A DNA stretch of 64,000 nt, taken from Streptomyces sp. YIM 121038. Lineage in GTDB: Bacteria > Actinomycetota > Actinomycetes > Streptomycetales > Streptomycetaceae. The translations under genes were made by a program, and so were the position numbers. Shown in pieces: positions 9,643-18,510 of this stretch. The stretch is from assembly GCF_006088715.1 (NCBI RefSeq), contig NZ_CP030772.1:310001-374000 (forward strand). The letters run 5' to 3'. Position 1 is the stretch's first letter. Each line of letters starts with the position of its first letter. Under the pieces are notes generated by a model that saw only the letters and a list, made by a program, of their open reading frames with translations, had not been told where the DNA came from and ran no database searches.

Positions 9643-10593
9643 TCATGCCGCGATTGTGAGTCTATCTGCTCGTAGGTGCTGTTGTTCGAACTCTGTGGGC
9701 GAGAGGTAGCTGAGGGCACTGTGGCGTCTGCGCGTGTTGTAGTAGGTGAGCCACTGGAAGATCTCCAGCCTTGCCTGGCGCACCGTCGAGAACAGCCTCT
9801 CGTGCATCGTCTCCCTCTTGAGCCCCTGCCAGAACGACTCGGCGAGGGCATTGTCGTAGCTCAAGCCGGCCCGGCCCATGCTCCTGCGGATCCCGAAACC
9901 CGCGCAGACCTGGGCGAACGCGTCCGAGGTGTATTGCGCGCCTCTGTCCGTATGGAAGATCACCCCGCCGACGCTGCCGACGCGGCCATCTTCAGGGCGT
10001 CGATGACCAGTTCGGACCGCATATGGGTGGCCATCGAGTAGCCGAGCACCCGGCACGAGCAGATGTCCAGGACACAGGCCAGATACAGCCACGAGCCGCC
10101 GACCTGCACGTAGGTGATGATTGCCGCACCATTTCTCGTCTGGCTGACGGGCGGAGAAGTCGCGGCGGACGAGGCCGGGGGCGGGTGGTGCGAGCCGGTC
10201 GGGGACCGTGGTGCGCTTGCGGCGCCGCAGGTGGCGGCCCTTGATCCCGTGCTTCCTCATGAGGTGCTCGACGCGCTTGCGGTTGACGGTATGCCCGAAG
10301 CCCCGCAGCTCGGCGTGGACCCGGCGGACCCCGTACGTGCCCTTGTGCTCGGTGTGGATCTCGCGGATCTCAGCGACCAGGGCGCAGTCCGCGGCCCGCC
10401 GCTCGCTGCGGGCCTTCGCCCCGGCGAGCCACCGGTAGTAGCCCGAGCGGGACACGTGAAGGACCCGGCATATCCGCTTGACGCCGAAGTCGGCGCGGTG
10501 GGCGGAGATGAAGTCCCAGCGGCGGGTTATGCCCTCATCTCCTTGGCGAAATACGGGGCTGCCCGGCGCAGGACCTCCCGCTCGAGTTCCCAC
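9643..10593 (-). pseudogene. IS3-family OrfB (integrase) with a compensated double frameshift
   Basis: 316 residues as an open frame. The N-terminal HTH_21 region (HVSRSGYYRWL, GTYGVRRVHAEL) and the C-terminal half (HTDRGAQYTS, ALAESFWQGLK, NTRRRHSALSYLSPTEFE) are normal. Between residues about 155 and 215 the protein reads HHLRAGRRLVAVSG instead of the expected ITYVQVGGSWLYLA, which is present in the next frame. One extra base after DEKWCG and a compensating shift before GGVIFH replace the first catalytic Asp (normally GDITYV). The enzyme is therefore predicted dead although the ORF looks intact. Confidence 0.8.
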
Positions 10594-10904
10594 TCCTTCT
10601 CGGCCCTGCGCAGCCGGCCGTTCTCCGCCCGCAGCCGCGCCAGTTCCTCATCCCGGCTCTCCGCCGCAGACTCCCCTCCGCGGCTGCTGGCGCGGCCGGC
10701 CTGTTCGCCGGCCTGGCGCACCCAACTGCACAGGGTCTCGCCGGTCACCCCGACATCCGCCGCGACCGCGGCATATGTGCGCTTCCCTCCCGCCGTCCGG
10801 TACAGCGCCACCGCATCGTTCCTGAACTCCGCCGGATACGGAGACCTTCGTCCCACCAGGACACCCTTCCTCGGATCCACAAGATCCATTGTCAGAGTGT
10901 CCAC
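10527..10904 (-). CDS. IS3-family OrfA
   Basis: 125 residues. Helix-turn-helix of the HTH_8 type (YPAEFRNDAVALYR, AAVAADVGVTGETL) followed by a leucine-zipper-like coiled coil (ELARLRAENGRLRRAEKEWELER) and the conserved end KAAPYFAKE-like APYFAKEM. It overlaps OrfB by about 67 bp, as expected for translational frameshift production of OrfAB. It binds the element ends. Likely intact, but with a dead OrfB. Confidence 0.8.
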   Translation of the reverse strand: MDTLTMDLVDPRKGVLVGRRSPYPAEFRNDAVALYRTAGGKRTYAAVAADVGVTGETLCSWVRQAGEQAGRASSRGGESAAESRDEELARLRAENGRLRRAEKEWELEREVLRRAAPYFAKEMRA

Positions 10905-11255
10905 ACCACCGGGGGCGCCTCACACGAGAACCGACACCACACCACAGAATAGCAGCCCCAGGCCGCTTAACGAAACCCTCTACACACAGAGAGGATGGAC
11001 AGAAAGCAACTCAACAGTTCCGACTCAATAATTGCTTCTGCGGTCTGAGTGAAATGTGGCTCCTCTCGTCAGTTTCCGATTGCGTGCCGCGTTGCGTATG
11101 GCCCGGGATATGAGAGAGGTCTGGTAGTGGTCGTCCATTGCGTAGCCGATCACTTCCTTCGTGCAGCAGCCGATGACGGTCGCCAGATACAGCCAGCCTT
11201 CGCCGGTTTTGATGTAAGTGATGTCGCCGACGAGTTTCTTGCCGGGGGCATCGGC

Positions 11256-12580
11256 AGGGATGGATCTTTCTCAGCTGGTGGGCGCGATGAGGTCGAGTGC
11301 GTGCTCGGGGTGTGACCGGTAGTGATCGGTTGCTTCGGTGTGGTTGGTCCAGCCGACGAGGTGGGCCAGGGCGATCGCGAGATTGCGGATCGCGGCCAGG
11401 GCTCGGGGTGCGTTTCCGGTATGGATGCGGCAGGCGTCCTCGCGGAACGTCACGTCTCTCACGTGGTGCAGGGCTTCGACTTGCCAGTGTCCGCGCACGG
11501 TGGCGGCGAGTTGAGTGGCGGTGGCCTGTTCGGCGCTCAGGCTGGTGACCGCGTAGACACGCTCGAAGGTCACCTTCCCGGTGCGGATGTCGCGGCAGCG
11601 GCGCACGATCTGCAGGGCCTGCACGGCGTGTGGGAAGGTAAGGCTGTAGACGGTGGCGGCCTTGAGCCGGCGGATCTCGTCCCGGCTGTGACCGGCGGTG
11701 CGGGTCTTGTCCAGCAGCGGAATGTCCCGCCAGGGCAGGCTCTTCAACTCGGCCCGCAGAGTGGGGTGGTTGCCCTTGACCACGGCGATGTAATGGGCGT
11801 TCTTCTCCGCGACGAGGAAGCGGGCGTGCTCGGTCTGCGTCAGCAGCGCGTCGAACGTGACGACGGTGCCGACCAGCTGCAGCGGCGCGAGCAGGGGCTG
11901 GAACGCGGTGATCTCGTTGCTCTTGACGTCGACCTGCCGCTGGGCGATCACGGTGCGCTCGCCGTGCACGACGGCCGCGAGCAGGTGAACTGCGGTGCGG
12001 GTGGCGGTGCGCGAGCCGCGCAGGGACTTGCCGTCCACGGCCAGGGCCCGCAGTCCGCCGGCGGGTTCGAGCTGTGCGGCCAGCCAGGCGCCGACGGCCT
12101 GGTCCAGGGCGTCGCCGTCGATCCGGGCTGGCAGCCGCCCCAGCGTGCAGGCCCGCGGAACACTCGCCTCCAGGCCAAGGCGGGAGCGGGTTTCCGGCCG
12201 CAGACCGGCAGTGAACCGGGCGATCGCGATCAGGTTGGACGCACAGCCGAGCACCGCGAGCGTACACACGGACAGCAGCACGCCGAGCCGGTAACGGCGA
12301 CCTTGCCGACGCCGTGGATCGGGCAGCACATCGAGTACCTCCGCCAGACGCGCCACCTCCTGCGGCGCCACGTCCGGGACGTCCGCGATACGGCCGCGAT
12401 GGCAGGACAGGGCTGCGATCGTGGAAACTGGCATGCGGACGCGACCCCCGAACGATCAACGGCTTCAGACACCTTGATCATCGGAGGTCGCGTCCTTCGT
12501 GCACCCACCGGACTCACCGGACCGAACCCGGCCAGCCAGCATCAACTGCCCATCTCGACGAGCGAGAACGCTTCAGCCCT
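11256..12580 (-). mobile_element. ISAs1-family element, 1325 bp, with target duplication
   Basis: Flanked by a perfect direct repeat GGGGGCATCGGC (11244-11255 and 12581-12592). Termini are imperfect inverted repeats: AGGGATGGATCTTTCTC on the left against AGGGCTGAAGCGTTCTC on the right strand. The target is an IS3 orfB. The intact ends, duplication and ORF suggest this is one of the youngest insertions in the window. Confidence 0.85.
11271..12434 (-). CDS. ISAs1-family transposase
   Basis: 387 residues, full length for the family, no interruption. The N-terminal DDE_Tnp_1-associated domain has [20 protein letters not shown]. The catalytic region has [13 protein letters not shown] (first Asp), [13 protein letters not shown] (second Asp), [17 protein letters not shown] and the end box [20 protein letters not shown] with the final Glu, followed by [10 protein letters not shown]. 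All three catalytic residues are present, so the enzyme could be active. It is a cut-and-paste or copy-out DDE transposase acting on the ends at 11256 and 12580. Confidence 0.9.
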   Translation of the reverse strand: MPVSTIAALSCHRGRIADVPDVAPQEVARLAEVLDVLPDPRRRQGRRYRLGVLLSVCTLAVLGCASNLIAIARFTAGLRPETRSRLGLEASVPRACTLGRLPARIDGDALDQAVGAWLAAQLEPAGGLRALAVDGKSLRGSRTATRTAVHLLAAVVHGERTVIAQRQVDVKSNEITAFQPLLAPLQLVGTVVTFDALLTQTEHARFLVAEKNAHYIAVVKGNHPTLRAELKSLPWRDIPLLDKTRTAGHSRDEIRRLKAATVYSLTFPHAVQALQIVRRCRDIRTGKVTFERVYAVTSLSAEQATATQLAATVRGHWQVEALHHVRDVTFREDACRIHTGNAPRALAAIRNLAIALAHLVGWTNHTEATDHYRSHPEHALDLIAPTS

Positions 12581-12860
12581 GGGGGCATCGGCGGTGAAGT
12601 CGCGGCCGACGAGGTCGGGCACTGTGCCCACCTGCTGCCCGGGTCAGACCGGGCAGCTTCGGGCGGGGCTGGCAGGGCTGAAGGCCCAGTTCGCGCATGA
12701 GCAGGCGGATCAGTTCCAGGCTGGCGGTACGGCCCCGGCGTGTGAGCTGTGCGTGGACGCGCCGGTGGCCGTAGGTGCCGTCCGACATGTCGAAAGCCAT
12801 CCGGAAGACTTCACGTTACTTTCGGGTTAGATTCTAGGTCCATGGACAAGACGCGTGGCA

Positions 12861-13109
12861 TCAGTGGCGGAACCCGATGTGTTCGACGTGGATAGTGCGC
12901 TCTTGATCGTTGATGCGATAGAGAACACGCCATGGGCCATGGCGAAGTCTGCGATAACTGATACCCCAAGGGTGGGATCCCGTAACATTAGGACCATCTT
13001 CCAACGCGTCAATCGCGGCAATCAAGACGCGCACTGCTACAGGATCGGTCTTGAGGAATCCTGCGATTTCGTCGAGCGCTGCGGGCTCAATGGTGAGATG
13101 CCAGCTCAA
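12861..13109 (-). CDS. RelE/ParE-family toxin
   Basis: 82 residues starting at TTG 13109, which overlaps the antitoxin TGA (TTGA). Features of the RelE/ParE fold: N-terminal LTIEPAALDEIAGFL helix, DPVAVRVLIAAIDALEDGP helix, then the beta sheet YRRLRHGPWRVLYRINDQERTIHVEHIGFRH. This is the pattern of ribosome-dependent mRNA interferases (Arg-rich strand plus C-terminal His/Arg) or gyrase-poisoning ParE; sequence alone does not separate them. The order antitoxin then toxin with a 4-bp overlap and an atypical TTG start would keep toxin output low. The pair sits between transposon remnants. Confidence 0.85.
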   Translation of the reverse strand: MSWHLTIEPAALDEIAGFLKTDPVAVRVLIAAIDALEDGPNVTGSHPWGISYRRLRHGPWRVLYRINDQERTIHVEHIGFRH

Positions 13110-13381
13110 GCCTCCAGCTCCTGTTCAGCCTGGGCAGCGGCGTCCAGCAGCATGCTGCGGGCTTCGCTCCACGGAATACCTGGCCTGCCTTGCCCCAGAG
13201 CACGCTGAAGTTCCAGGCGCGCCAGGGTGAGGGCGTCTTCCAGGTCTTCCAGGTCGCTGGCTGATACCAGCACGGCGGTCGGGGTGCCTCGGTCGGTGAG
13301 AACTACGCGTTCATGCTGGGCAGCCCGGCGGGCCAGTTCACCGAGTTGCCCGCGCGCCTCTGCGATTGGATACGTAGACAT
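13106..13381 (-). CDS. Phd/YefM-family antitoxin
   Basis: 91 residues from ATG 13381; the longer open frame upstream is not needed. MSTYPIAEARGQLGELARRA is the typical Phd/YefM dimerisation and DNA-binding start, followed by ERVVLTDRGTPTAVLVSASDLEDLEDAL. The acidic, helical C-terminus (DAAAQAEQELEA) would wrap the toxin. It is expected to neutralise the downstream RelE-like toxin and repress its own promoter. Directly upstream is TACACT, a plausible -10 box, and the palindrome GTGTACAC. Confidence 0.85.
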   Translation of the reverse strand: MSTYPIAEARGQLGELARRAAQHERVVLTDRGTPTAVLVSASDLEDLEDALTLARLELQRALGQGRPGIPWSEARSMLLDAAAQAEQELEA

Positions 13382-13388
13382 GGATCTA

Positions 13389-13396
13389 GTGTACAC
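13389..13396. promoter_or_regulatory. Palindromic GTGTACAC, candidate antitoxin operator
   Basis: A perfect 8-bp palindrome starting 8 bp before the antitoxin ATG and overlapping the candidate -10 (TACACT). Phd/YefM proteins bind short palindromes with a GTAC core at their own promoters, so position and sequence both fit autoregulation. Confidence 0.55.
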
Positions 13397-13459
13397 CCGC
13401 GAGGGGCGCGGCGGAGCTATTGATCCGAAACGGTTTGGGTTCTGGGTCGCTGGAGGGGT

Positions 13460-13711
13460 GTGGGCGATCTGGTGAGGGACGTGCGGCATCTGTCGCCGTC
13501 GGCACAGGAGGCCCTTCGGTTGCGGTCGGTGGCCACGTTGGTGGCCGGACGGGGCCGTGAGGACGTGGCCGCGGTGTTCGGGGTGTCCCTGAAGGCGGTC
13601 GACAAGTGGTGGGCGAAGTGGCAGGTCGACGGCCGTGGGACGCTGGTCATGCGGCCCTACCTTCTTTCGCACGGCCCGGTCGTTCGCGACAATGGGGGCG
13701 TGAGGCAGTGA
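13460..13711 (+). pseudogene. IS630-family transposase N-terminal fragment
   Basis: The first 65 or so residues match the helix-turn-helix start of IS630-type transposases: VRHLSPSAQEALRLRSV, REDVAAVFGVSLKAVDKWWAKWQ. It diverges after LVMRP and stops, with no catalytic domain nearby. An IS630 C-terminal fragment occurs at 48755-49026, but nothing shows the two were one gene. Confidence 0.7.
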
Positions 13712-13900
13712 ACCCTTCTCATCCTCTGGTCTGAGGAGTGATGTGGGTGTGCGGGTGAGCGGCTCGTGAGGTGGCAGGGCTCCCGGTCGTTCCGTTGGTG
13801 ATCTCACCCTGAGGCGCCCTGCGTTTCTCGGACAGGGGTTTTGCGGGATTCCTGTGCTGCGGCCTGCAACTCTTCGTACTCGGCATGGACTTCTGGGTAC

Positions 13901-13936
13901 GTTGCTTCTTGAGTGATGGTTGCTTCTTGAGTGATG
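13901..13936. repeat. 18-bp perfect tandem duplication
   Basis: GTTGCTTCTTGAGTGATG occurs twice head to tail (13901-13918, 13919-13936), just beyond the ISKra4 remnant. No role is evident. Confidence 0.8.
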
Positions 13937-13949
13937 TGGGTGGTTGCGG

Positions 13950-15312
13950 TCACGCTGCGGGGGCGGGTTGTCCCTGGTAGCGGACGGCGTGGGTGTGCAG
14001 GTGGTCGAGTTCGGTGAAGGAGCGCCAGTACCGCTCGACGTTGCCGTTGTCGATGACGGCGCGCAGGAGGAGGACCGCCTCGGTGCCGGGCAGGCTTCCT
14101 CTGGCCCCGGTCGTGTCCAGGCGGTCCTTGACGAGGAGGCGGCAGCTTCCCTCGATCACCCCGGTCGCGATGGGCCAGCCCATAGTGAGGGTGAGGTGGT
14201 AGCGCAGGCAGGGCTCCTTGGCCTGCAGGGGAGGCGGCGGTGCGGGCGACGGCGGGCAGTTGCTTCGCGTCATCGGGGCGGGTGCGCAGGTGCTGGCGCA
14301 GTGCGACGACGCGGGGACTGTGCCCGTCCAGCACGGTGCGGGCGGCGCCGGCGGCCCAGGCCGCGCGCGCTGCGTGGCCTGGGTGGAGGTCCTCGGCGGC
14401 CCGCCACAGATATTCGATTACATGCACGATGTCCACGGTCGTGTCCGCATGGACGCCGCGGGTGCCCGCTTCCCTTGCGATGCACCCGGTCGGGTTGGTG
14501 GTTGGCGCCGTCGACCGGGACGATCCGGCGGCGCCGGTGGTCGGGGTCTCGCTGTTCGGTGTGGTCAAACATGGCGGTGACCATGGCCGCGGCGGACCGC
14601 TGAAGGGAGCCCAGGTGTCGGCCCCGTGCGCGCGGGCCGTGGGTGCGGGCAGCGCGTTCGGCCGCGGTGGCCGGCAGGACGTCCGCACCGGTGCGTGGGA
14701 CCCCCACGCACCGGTGCGTGGGACCGGGTCGGCGTCGTAGATAACGAAGACGGTCGCCATCCGCCGGCGACCGGTGTGCTCGCGACTGGACAGCTGGGCC
14801 GAGGGCGGCTTGGGGCCGTCGGCTGCCCGTGCGGTGCGGACCGGCTCCCGCGGATCAGACGGGATCATGTTCACGCCGGTCGCGTCGCAGCTGAGCACCA
14901 GCAGCCGGTCCCCCTCGCTGCCGGCGGCCGGGGCGGACACACCCTGCTGGCAGAAGGCGGGGATGCGGGCGGCGACGCGACAGGCGATCTCCATCAACTG
15001 CCCGGTGCCGGGCCGGCGGCCGGTGGTGCGCTCAAGGTGCGCGCCCGCCCGGCGCAGGGGTGTCTGTGCGGCCTCGAGGGCGACGGCGCGCTGCAGCGGG
15101 GAGGAGCAGACCTGCTGCGGCAGGGACAGGGCGGCGTCGCCGGGGTGCAGGTTGGCCGCACCGGGGGCGCGGTAAGCCATCCCGGTCGCCTCCACCCGGC
15201 CCAGCGTGGTGGCCAGCAGCCGGCGGTGGCTCCGTTCGGCCCAAGGACGCACCACCGTGTCGCTGCCCGTGACGACCTCCACGCGCACCTCGGCGGCGGC
15301 GCGGGCATCCAC
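13950..15312 (-). pseudogene. ISKra4-family transposase, degenerate
   Basis: Frames alternate along the gene. At the N-terminal side are RSHRRLLATTLGRVEATGMAYR, RLLVLSCDATGVNMIP (first Asp) and VFVIYDADPV. The centre holds the MFDHTEQRDPDHRR-like region and DIVHVIEYLWRAAEDL. The C-terminus has MGWPIATGVIEGSCRLLVKDR, GARGSLPGTEAVLLLRA (Glu) and NVERYWRSF. At least three frameshifts are needed to link them, one near the 14686-14725 palindromic duplication. The first 60 or so residues of a normal ISKra4 protein are missing. Dead element. Confidence 0.8.
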
Positions 15313-15370
15313 CTGGGGTAGCGCCGAGGGAAGCCCAAAAGCCGCCAGATCTTGATCGTGGTGGGTCTTT

Positions 15371-16173
15371 TCAGCTCCGGGTGTGAGCCCCGAGGGCGTT
15401 GACGCGGTTCTCGTACTCGCGGCGGGCCTTCCGCTGGGCCGGGATCGCCGCGGTGCCGTCGAGAGGCTGGCAGCGGTCGAGGAGTTGGCGGTGGACCGCG
15501 GGAGTGGCGGTGAACGGGCCGGGGACCTGGGGCGCGGACATGTAAGGCGCCACCGGGTCTTCTTCCTTGCCCGGTCTGGCTCCTCACCCGACCAGCAAGA
15601 AGGAGGCCCGTCCCCGTACCGGCAGGAAACCCGCGCACCGCGGCACCTCCACGCGCCAGGGTGAAGAGGCCGCCCGGGGTCTGCACCACCCGCCCGGCGG
15701 CAGTAGCCTTCTTCAACTGGTGGCGCACCCGCTCCACTTCACGGGACACCGCCTCCAGCCCGAGCCCCTCCACCACCTGCCGACACCGCACCGGACCGGC
15801 CTACGCGGCCAGCACCCCCAGCATCCGCCCCGTGAACTCGCCAGCTTCCTCGGCAGCTTGAATGCCGACGGGACCCGACACCTCCGCTCGCGGGGCCGGG
15901 GCCCGACCCCGACCCGGCCTCGCCGTGCGCCGCCGGGAGCCCGCCTACGACCTGGCATGCCGTCGCCACCCGGGCCAGCTCCTGCTCGCACACCACCAGC
16001 AGCCCCGCGCCCCGCACGGCCTCCCCGCGCAACCGCTCCGCCTCCCGACGGCAGGCCGCCTCCCGCTCCCGCAGCAGCAAGAGCACCTCCCCACAGCCCA
16101 TCCGGCCCCGCCTCACCCACACCAGCTGATCAACAGCTACCGCAACGAGAAACCCGGCCCACCAGACACACAC
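15371..16173 (-). pseudogene. Degenerate winged-helix protein
   Basis: Coding signal jumps between frames: LLLLREREAACRREAERLRGEAV with VCEQELARVATACQVV (coiled coil), then VEGLGLEAVSREVERVRHQLKKATAAGRVVQTPGGLFTLA, a winged-helix segment, and a C-terminal part ending ARREYENRVNALGAH. The parts resemble a widespread Streptomyces hypothetical with an N-terminal coiled coil and a C-terminal winged helix that I cannot name. Two or more frameshifts make it a pseudogene. It is wedged between ISKra4 and IS5 elements. Confidence 0.5.
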
Positions 16174-16222
16174 TCGTCACTCAAGAGGAAACGCACCCGC
16201 CCCTGGATGTTCAGGTCCTTCA

Positions 16223-17107
16223 GGAGCCTTTTCACGTGTACGGCTGGCGGGCGAGGTGGCAGCTGGGCGTTGACGGTGGCGTGACGAACGGGGCACCCCG
16301 CTGGTTGGCGAGTCGCCGAACATCTGCCTCACCTGCGGAGATGCCCCGTGTTCTCCTATCCTGCCGGATGCGATGTCGACGAGGACCTCCTGGGACTGGT
16401 CACGATCGTGATCGCGTCCTGCGAGGCCGACCGACAGTGCAAGCTGCGACCGTACGACCGGGCACGGTGAGCCCTGGTCCACCTGCGCAAGCACGACACC
16501 CTCGAACAGATCGCCGCCGACTTCGGTATCGGCACGGCCACCGCCCGGCGCTACGTGAACCACACGATCGAGCACCTCGCGGCTGTGGCACCGTCGTTGA
16601 CGGAGGCCCTCACCAGCCATCACGCGGACGGATACCTGCTGCTGGACGGCACCGTCGCGGAAACCGACCGGGTCCAGGCCGCGGGCCACTTCTCCGGCAA
16701 GGCCCGCCGTGAGGGCGTCAACCTGCAGGTCATCACGGCAGAAGAGGGCAAACTGCTGTGGATCTCACCTGCTCTGCCCGGCGGCACCCACGACATCACC
16801 GCCGCCCGGGAACACGACGTCGTCGAGACCTGCGCCGTGCTGGGCCTCGATGTCCTCGCGGACAAGGGCTACCAGGGCGCCGGCGGCACCGTGATCACCC
16901 CGATCAGACGAAGGCCCGGAGCCGAACTGCCCGACAAGCACAAGAAATCAAACAAAGTTCACGCGGCGCTCCGGGCTCCCGTCGAACGGGCCATCTCCCG
17001 GATCAAGCAATGGAGGATCCTCCGCCACGCCCGGACCAGTCCGAACAGGCTCTCGTCAGTCTCCGCAGCACTCCTCACCCTCATGATCTACACGTGAAAA
17101 AGGCTCC
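16223..17107 (+). mobile_element. IS5-family element, 885 bp
   Basis: Ends are inverted repeats: GGAGCCTTTTCACGTGTA at 16223 and, on the other strand, GGAGCCTTTTTCACGTGTA ending at 17107, differing by one T. It encodes one transposase gene. No target duplication is obvious. Confidence 0.8.
16348..17097 (+). pseudogene. IS5-family transposase with an early TGA
   Basis: From GTG 16348 the frame reads VFSYPAGCDVDEDLLGL and continues to YDRAR, where TGA at 16468-16470 interrupts. The same frame resumes with ALVHLRKHDTLEQIAADFGIGTATARRYV (helix-turn-helix) and runs to the natural stop. DDE residues are all present: LLDGTVAETD, VLADKGYQGAGG and APVERAISRIKQW, the pattern of the DDE_Tnp_4 branch of IS5. 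Restart at 16555 would give a 180-residue protein lacking most of the DNA-binding region. Probably inactive. Confidence 0.8.
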
Positions 17108-17381
17108 AGATCCCTCTGCCAGCCTACCCAAAATTACGTCGGGATCTTCGGGAGCCCGAGGGAGAGATCCCCTCAGACCACCCGACCGTCGCTGATGCAC
17201 GGCCTGGCCTAACCTGCCGTGCCCTTGATGGATGAGCAGGGCATGCTCAGCCGTATGGAAACCCCATCGGCCGGGGCTTCAAGCACTGTCCCGTATCAGG
17301 GCAGTATCAGGGCAGGACTCGGTTCACCACGTCCGTCGGTTCCTGCCCTGTCTGACCAGATCAGTCACAAATGGAGATGGC

Positions 17382-18230
17382 ATGCTCGCTCGTGCGCGTA
17401 TCAGGGTCGGCCTGCTGGCAGCCACAGCTCCCTCGGCTGCGGTTTCCGTCCTGCCACCCCCTGCCGTAGCGGCTCAACCGGCAGGGCTGGAAACCTCTCA
17501 GGCAGTCCCCACAGGGGACCCTTGTGATGGTTTCCTACCCGCTGACCACGATTTTTTGCCTAGTTATTCAATCTGGGTCAATGAGAATTGCGACGACGAA
17601 TTTTCGCAAACATGCTACGAGGCCTATCAAGTGGCTGCTGCGGCCACTCAAGAGGCCAGACCTGAGGTCGTGAAGCCGTGTTTGTATCGGATGGCGGGTG
17701 AGACCGTTCTGTGCAAGTATGAGAAGGAAAAGGCGATCGGGGGTGGCTATAGAGTCGTAGCCACCTCGGACAAGATTGCTGATCCCGGCCGATGCATCAC
17801 CGAGGTCGGAAAGTATCTCCCCGATATGCATGACCATCGACGGCACTTCCTGCACCTCAAGGAGGACGAGACGGGGAAATGCGATGACAGAGAGGTCTTC
17901 GTCCACTTGGAGGAGGGAGTGGTGAAGTGCCCGAGTCAGGAGTGCGCCAGGCTTGAGGAGAACCGAAACAAGCCGAAATTACAACGCTCATGCGAGGCCC
18001 GTGTGCGCGCGAGCAGGGCACTGTTTCACCATTATGAAGACAGAGGGAACAGTGGGTGGGTGATGGCATATAGGGGAAAATATCCCTTGGAATACCTCAA
18101 ACGTGGCACATGCGTGCTAGCCTTCGGGGAGACTAAAAGTGGCGGCTTCCAAGACCATTGGGATTATGAACTAGGTAGAACTGGTTATGCATGGGCCGGA
18201 ATCCTTGGGGAGCAAAAAAGCTTTCTATAG
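17382..18230 (+). CDS. Secreted Cys-rich protein of unknown function, AT-richer than its surroundings
   Basis: 282 residues from ATG 17382; GGAGA lies six bases upstream. The N-terminus is a signal peptide (MLARARIRVGLLAATAPSAA, cleavage near AVAAQ). The mature protein has about a dozen Cys in motifs such as GDPCDGFLP, NENCDDEFSQTCYEAY, VVKPCLYR, VLCKYEK, GRCITE, KCDDRE, KCPSQECARLEEN, RSCEAR and GTCVLAF, suggesting disulfides in an exported protein. Base and codon use are clearly less GC-biased than neighbours (many A/T third positions), a sign of recent transfer. The frame ends ILGEQKSFL at 18230, but a continuation in the +1 frame to 18417 (KAFYRLLDTSDKSF to FPSWG) has the same composition and two further Cys. 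A frameshift near the A6 run at 18214-18219 probably splits one longer protein. I do not recognise the family. Confidence 0.65.
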   Translation: MLARARIRVGLLAATAPSAAVSVLPPPAVAAQPAGLETSQAVPTGDPCDGFLPADHDFLPSYSIWVNENCDDEFSQTCYEAYQVAAAATQEARPEVVKPCLYRMAGETVLCKYEKEKAIGGGYRVVATSDKIADPGRCITEVGKYLPDMHDHRRHFLHLKEDETGKCDDREVFVHLEEGVVKCPSQECARLEENRNKPKLQRSCEARVRASRALFHHYEDRGNSGWVMAYRGKYPLEYLKRGTCVLAFGETKSGGFQDHWDYELGRTGYAWAGILGEQKSFL

Positions 18231-18417
18231 GCTACTTGACACCTCGGATAAGAGTTTCAGAGATAGTGAGGTCTATCTCGACGATGCAGATATCGTCGTC
18301 TGCTCGCACAATCCCAACGAGTGCACTAAGCTTTCACGTGAGGCGGGGGGATACGTCCAGCGGCTCAACTGGGAGGACACGGAAGCTGGAGATTCCGACT
18401 TTCCCTCCTGGGGTTAG
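18187..18417 (+). pseudogene. Likely C-terminal continuation of the secreted protein, +1 frame
   Basis: 76 codons overlapping the end of the previous gene, with no ribosome site. It carries SKKAFYRLLDTSDKSF, DDADIVVCSHNPNECTKL and GYVQRLNWEDTEAG. Composition, acidity and cysteines match the upstream protein, so I read it as its displaced C-terminus, not as a separate gene. Confidence 0.5.
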
Positions 18418-18510
18418 GACTGTCCCTTCAGTTGTAGGTCAGTTGGCCCGCTGTAGTTCAGTCTGATGGGCAGCCGGCGGAGGGTTCCCTGCCGCTCCCG
18501 CGGGGGTGCG

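Larger units (their letters stand above)
9617..10915 (-). mobile_element. IS3-family element inserted in an ISL3 gene
   Basis: About 1.3 kb with terminal inverted repeats built on GCCCCCGGTG. The left end reads GCCCCCGGTGGTGTGGACAC and the right end, complemented, GCCCCCGGTGTGTGGGCAC. It encodes OrfA and OrfB in the usual overlapping arrangement. The exact outer bases are uncertain. The OrfB lesion makes it non-autonomous. A 0.5-kb inverted copy of its 3' part lies at 5919-6422. Confidence 0.75.
11049..12830 (-). pseudogene. IS3-type OrfB split by an ISAs1 element
   Basis: The N-terminal piece lies at 12593-12830 (FDMSDGTYGHRRVHAQL, then VGRDFTADAP after one frameshift near 12650). The DDE start lies at 11049-11243 (GKKLVGDITYIKTGEGWLYLA, YAMDDHYQTSLISRAI). 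The two halves join exactly at ADAP/GKK when the ISAs1 insert is removed. The C-terminal third with the second Asp and the Glu is absent; sequence below 11049 is unrelated. The family is the same as the IS3 copies at 25.5 and 33.9 kb. Confidence 0.8.

Noticed and set aside
18210..18225. A6G run as a programmed -1 frameshift in the secreted Cys-rich protein
   Set aside because: The downstream frame needs +1 relative to the upstream frame, so a -1 slip at the A run would not reach it. A plain indel is simpler.
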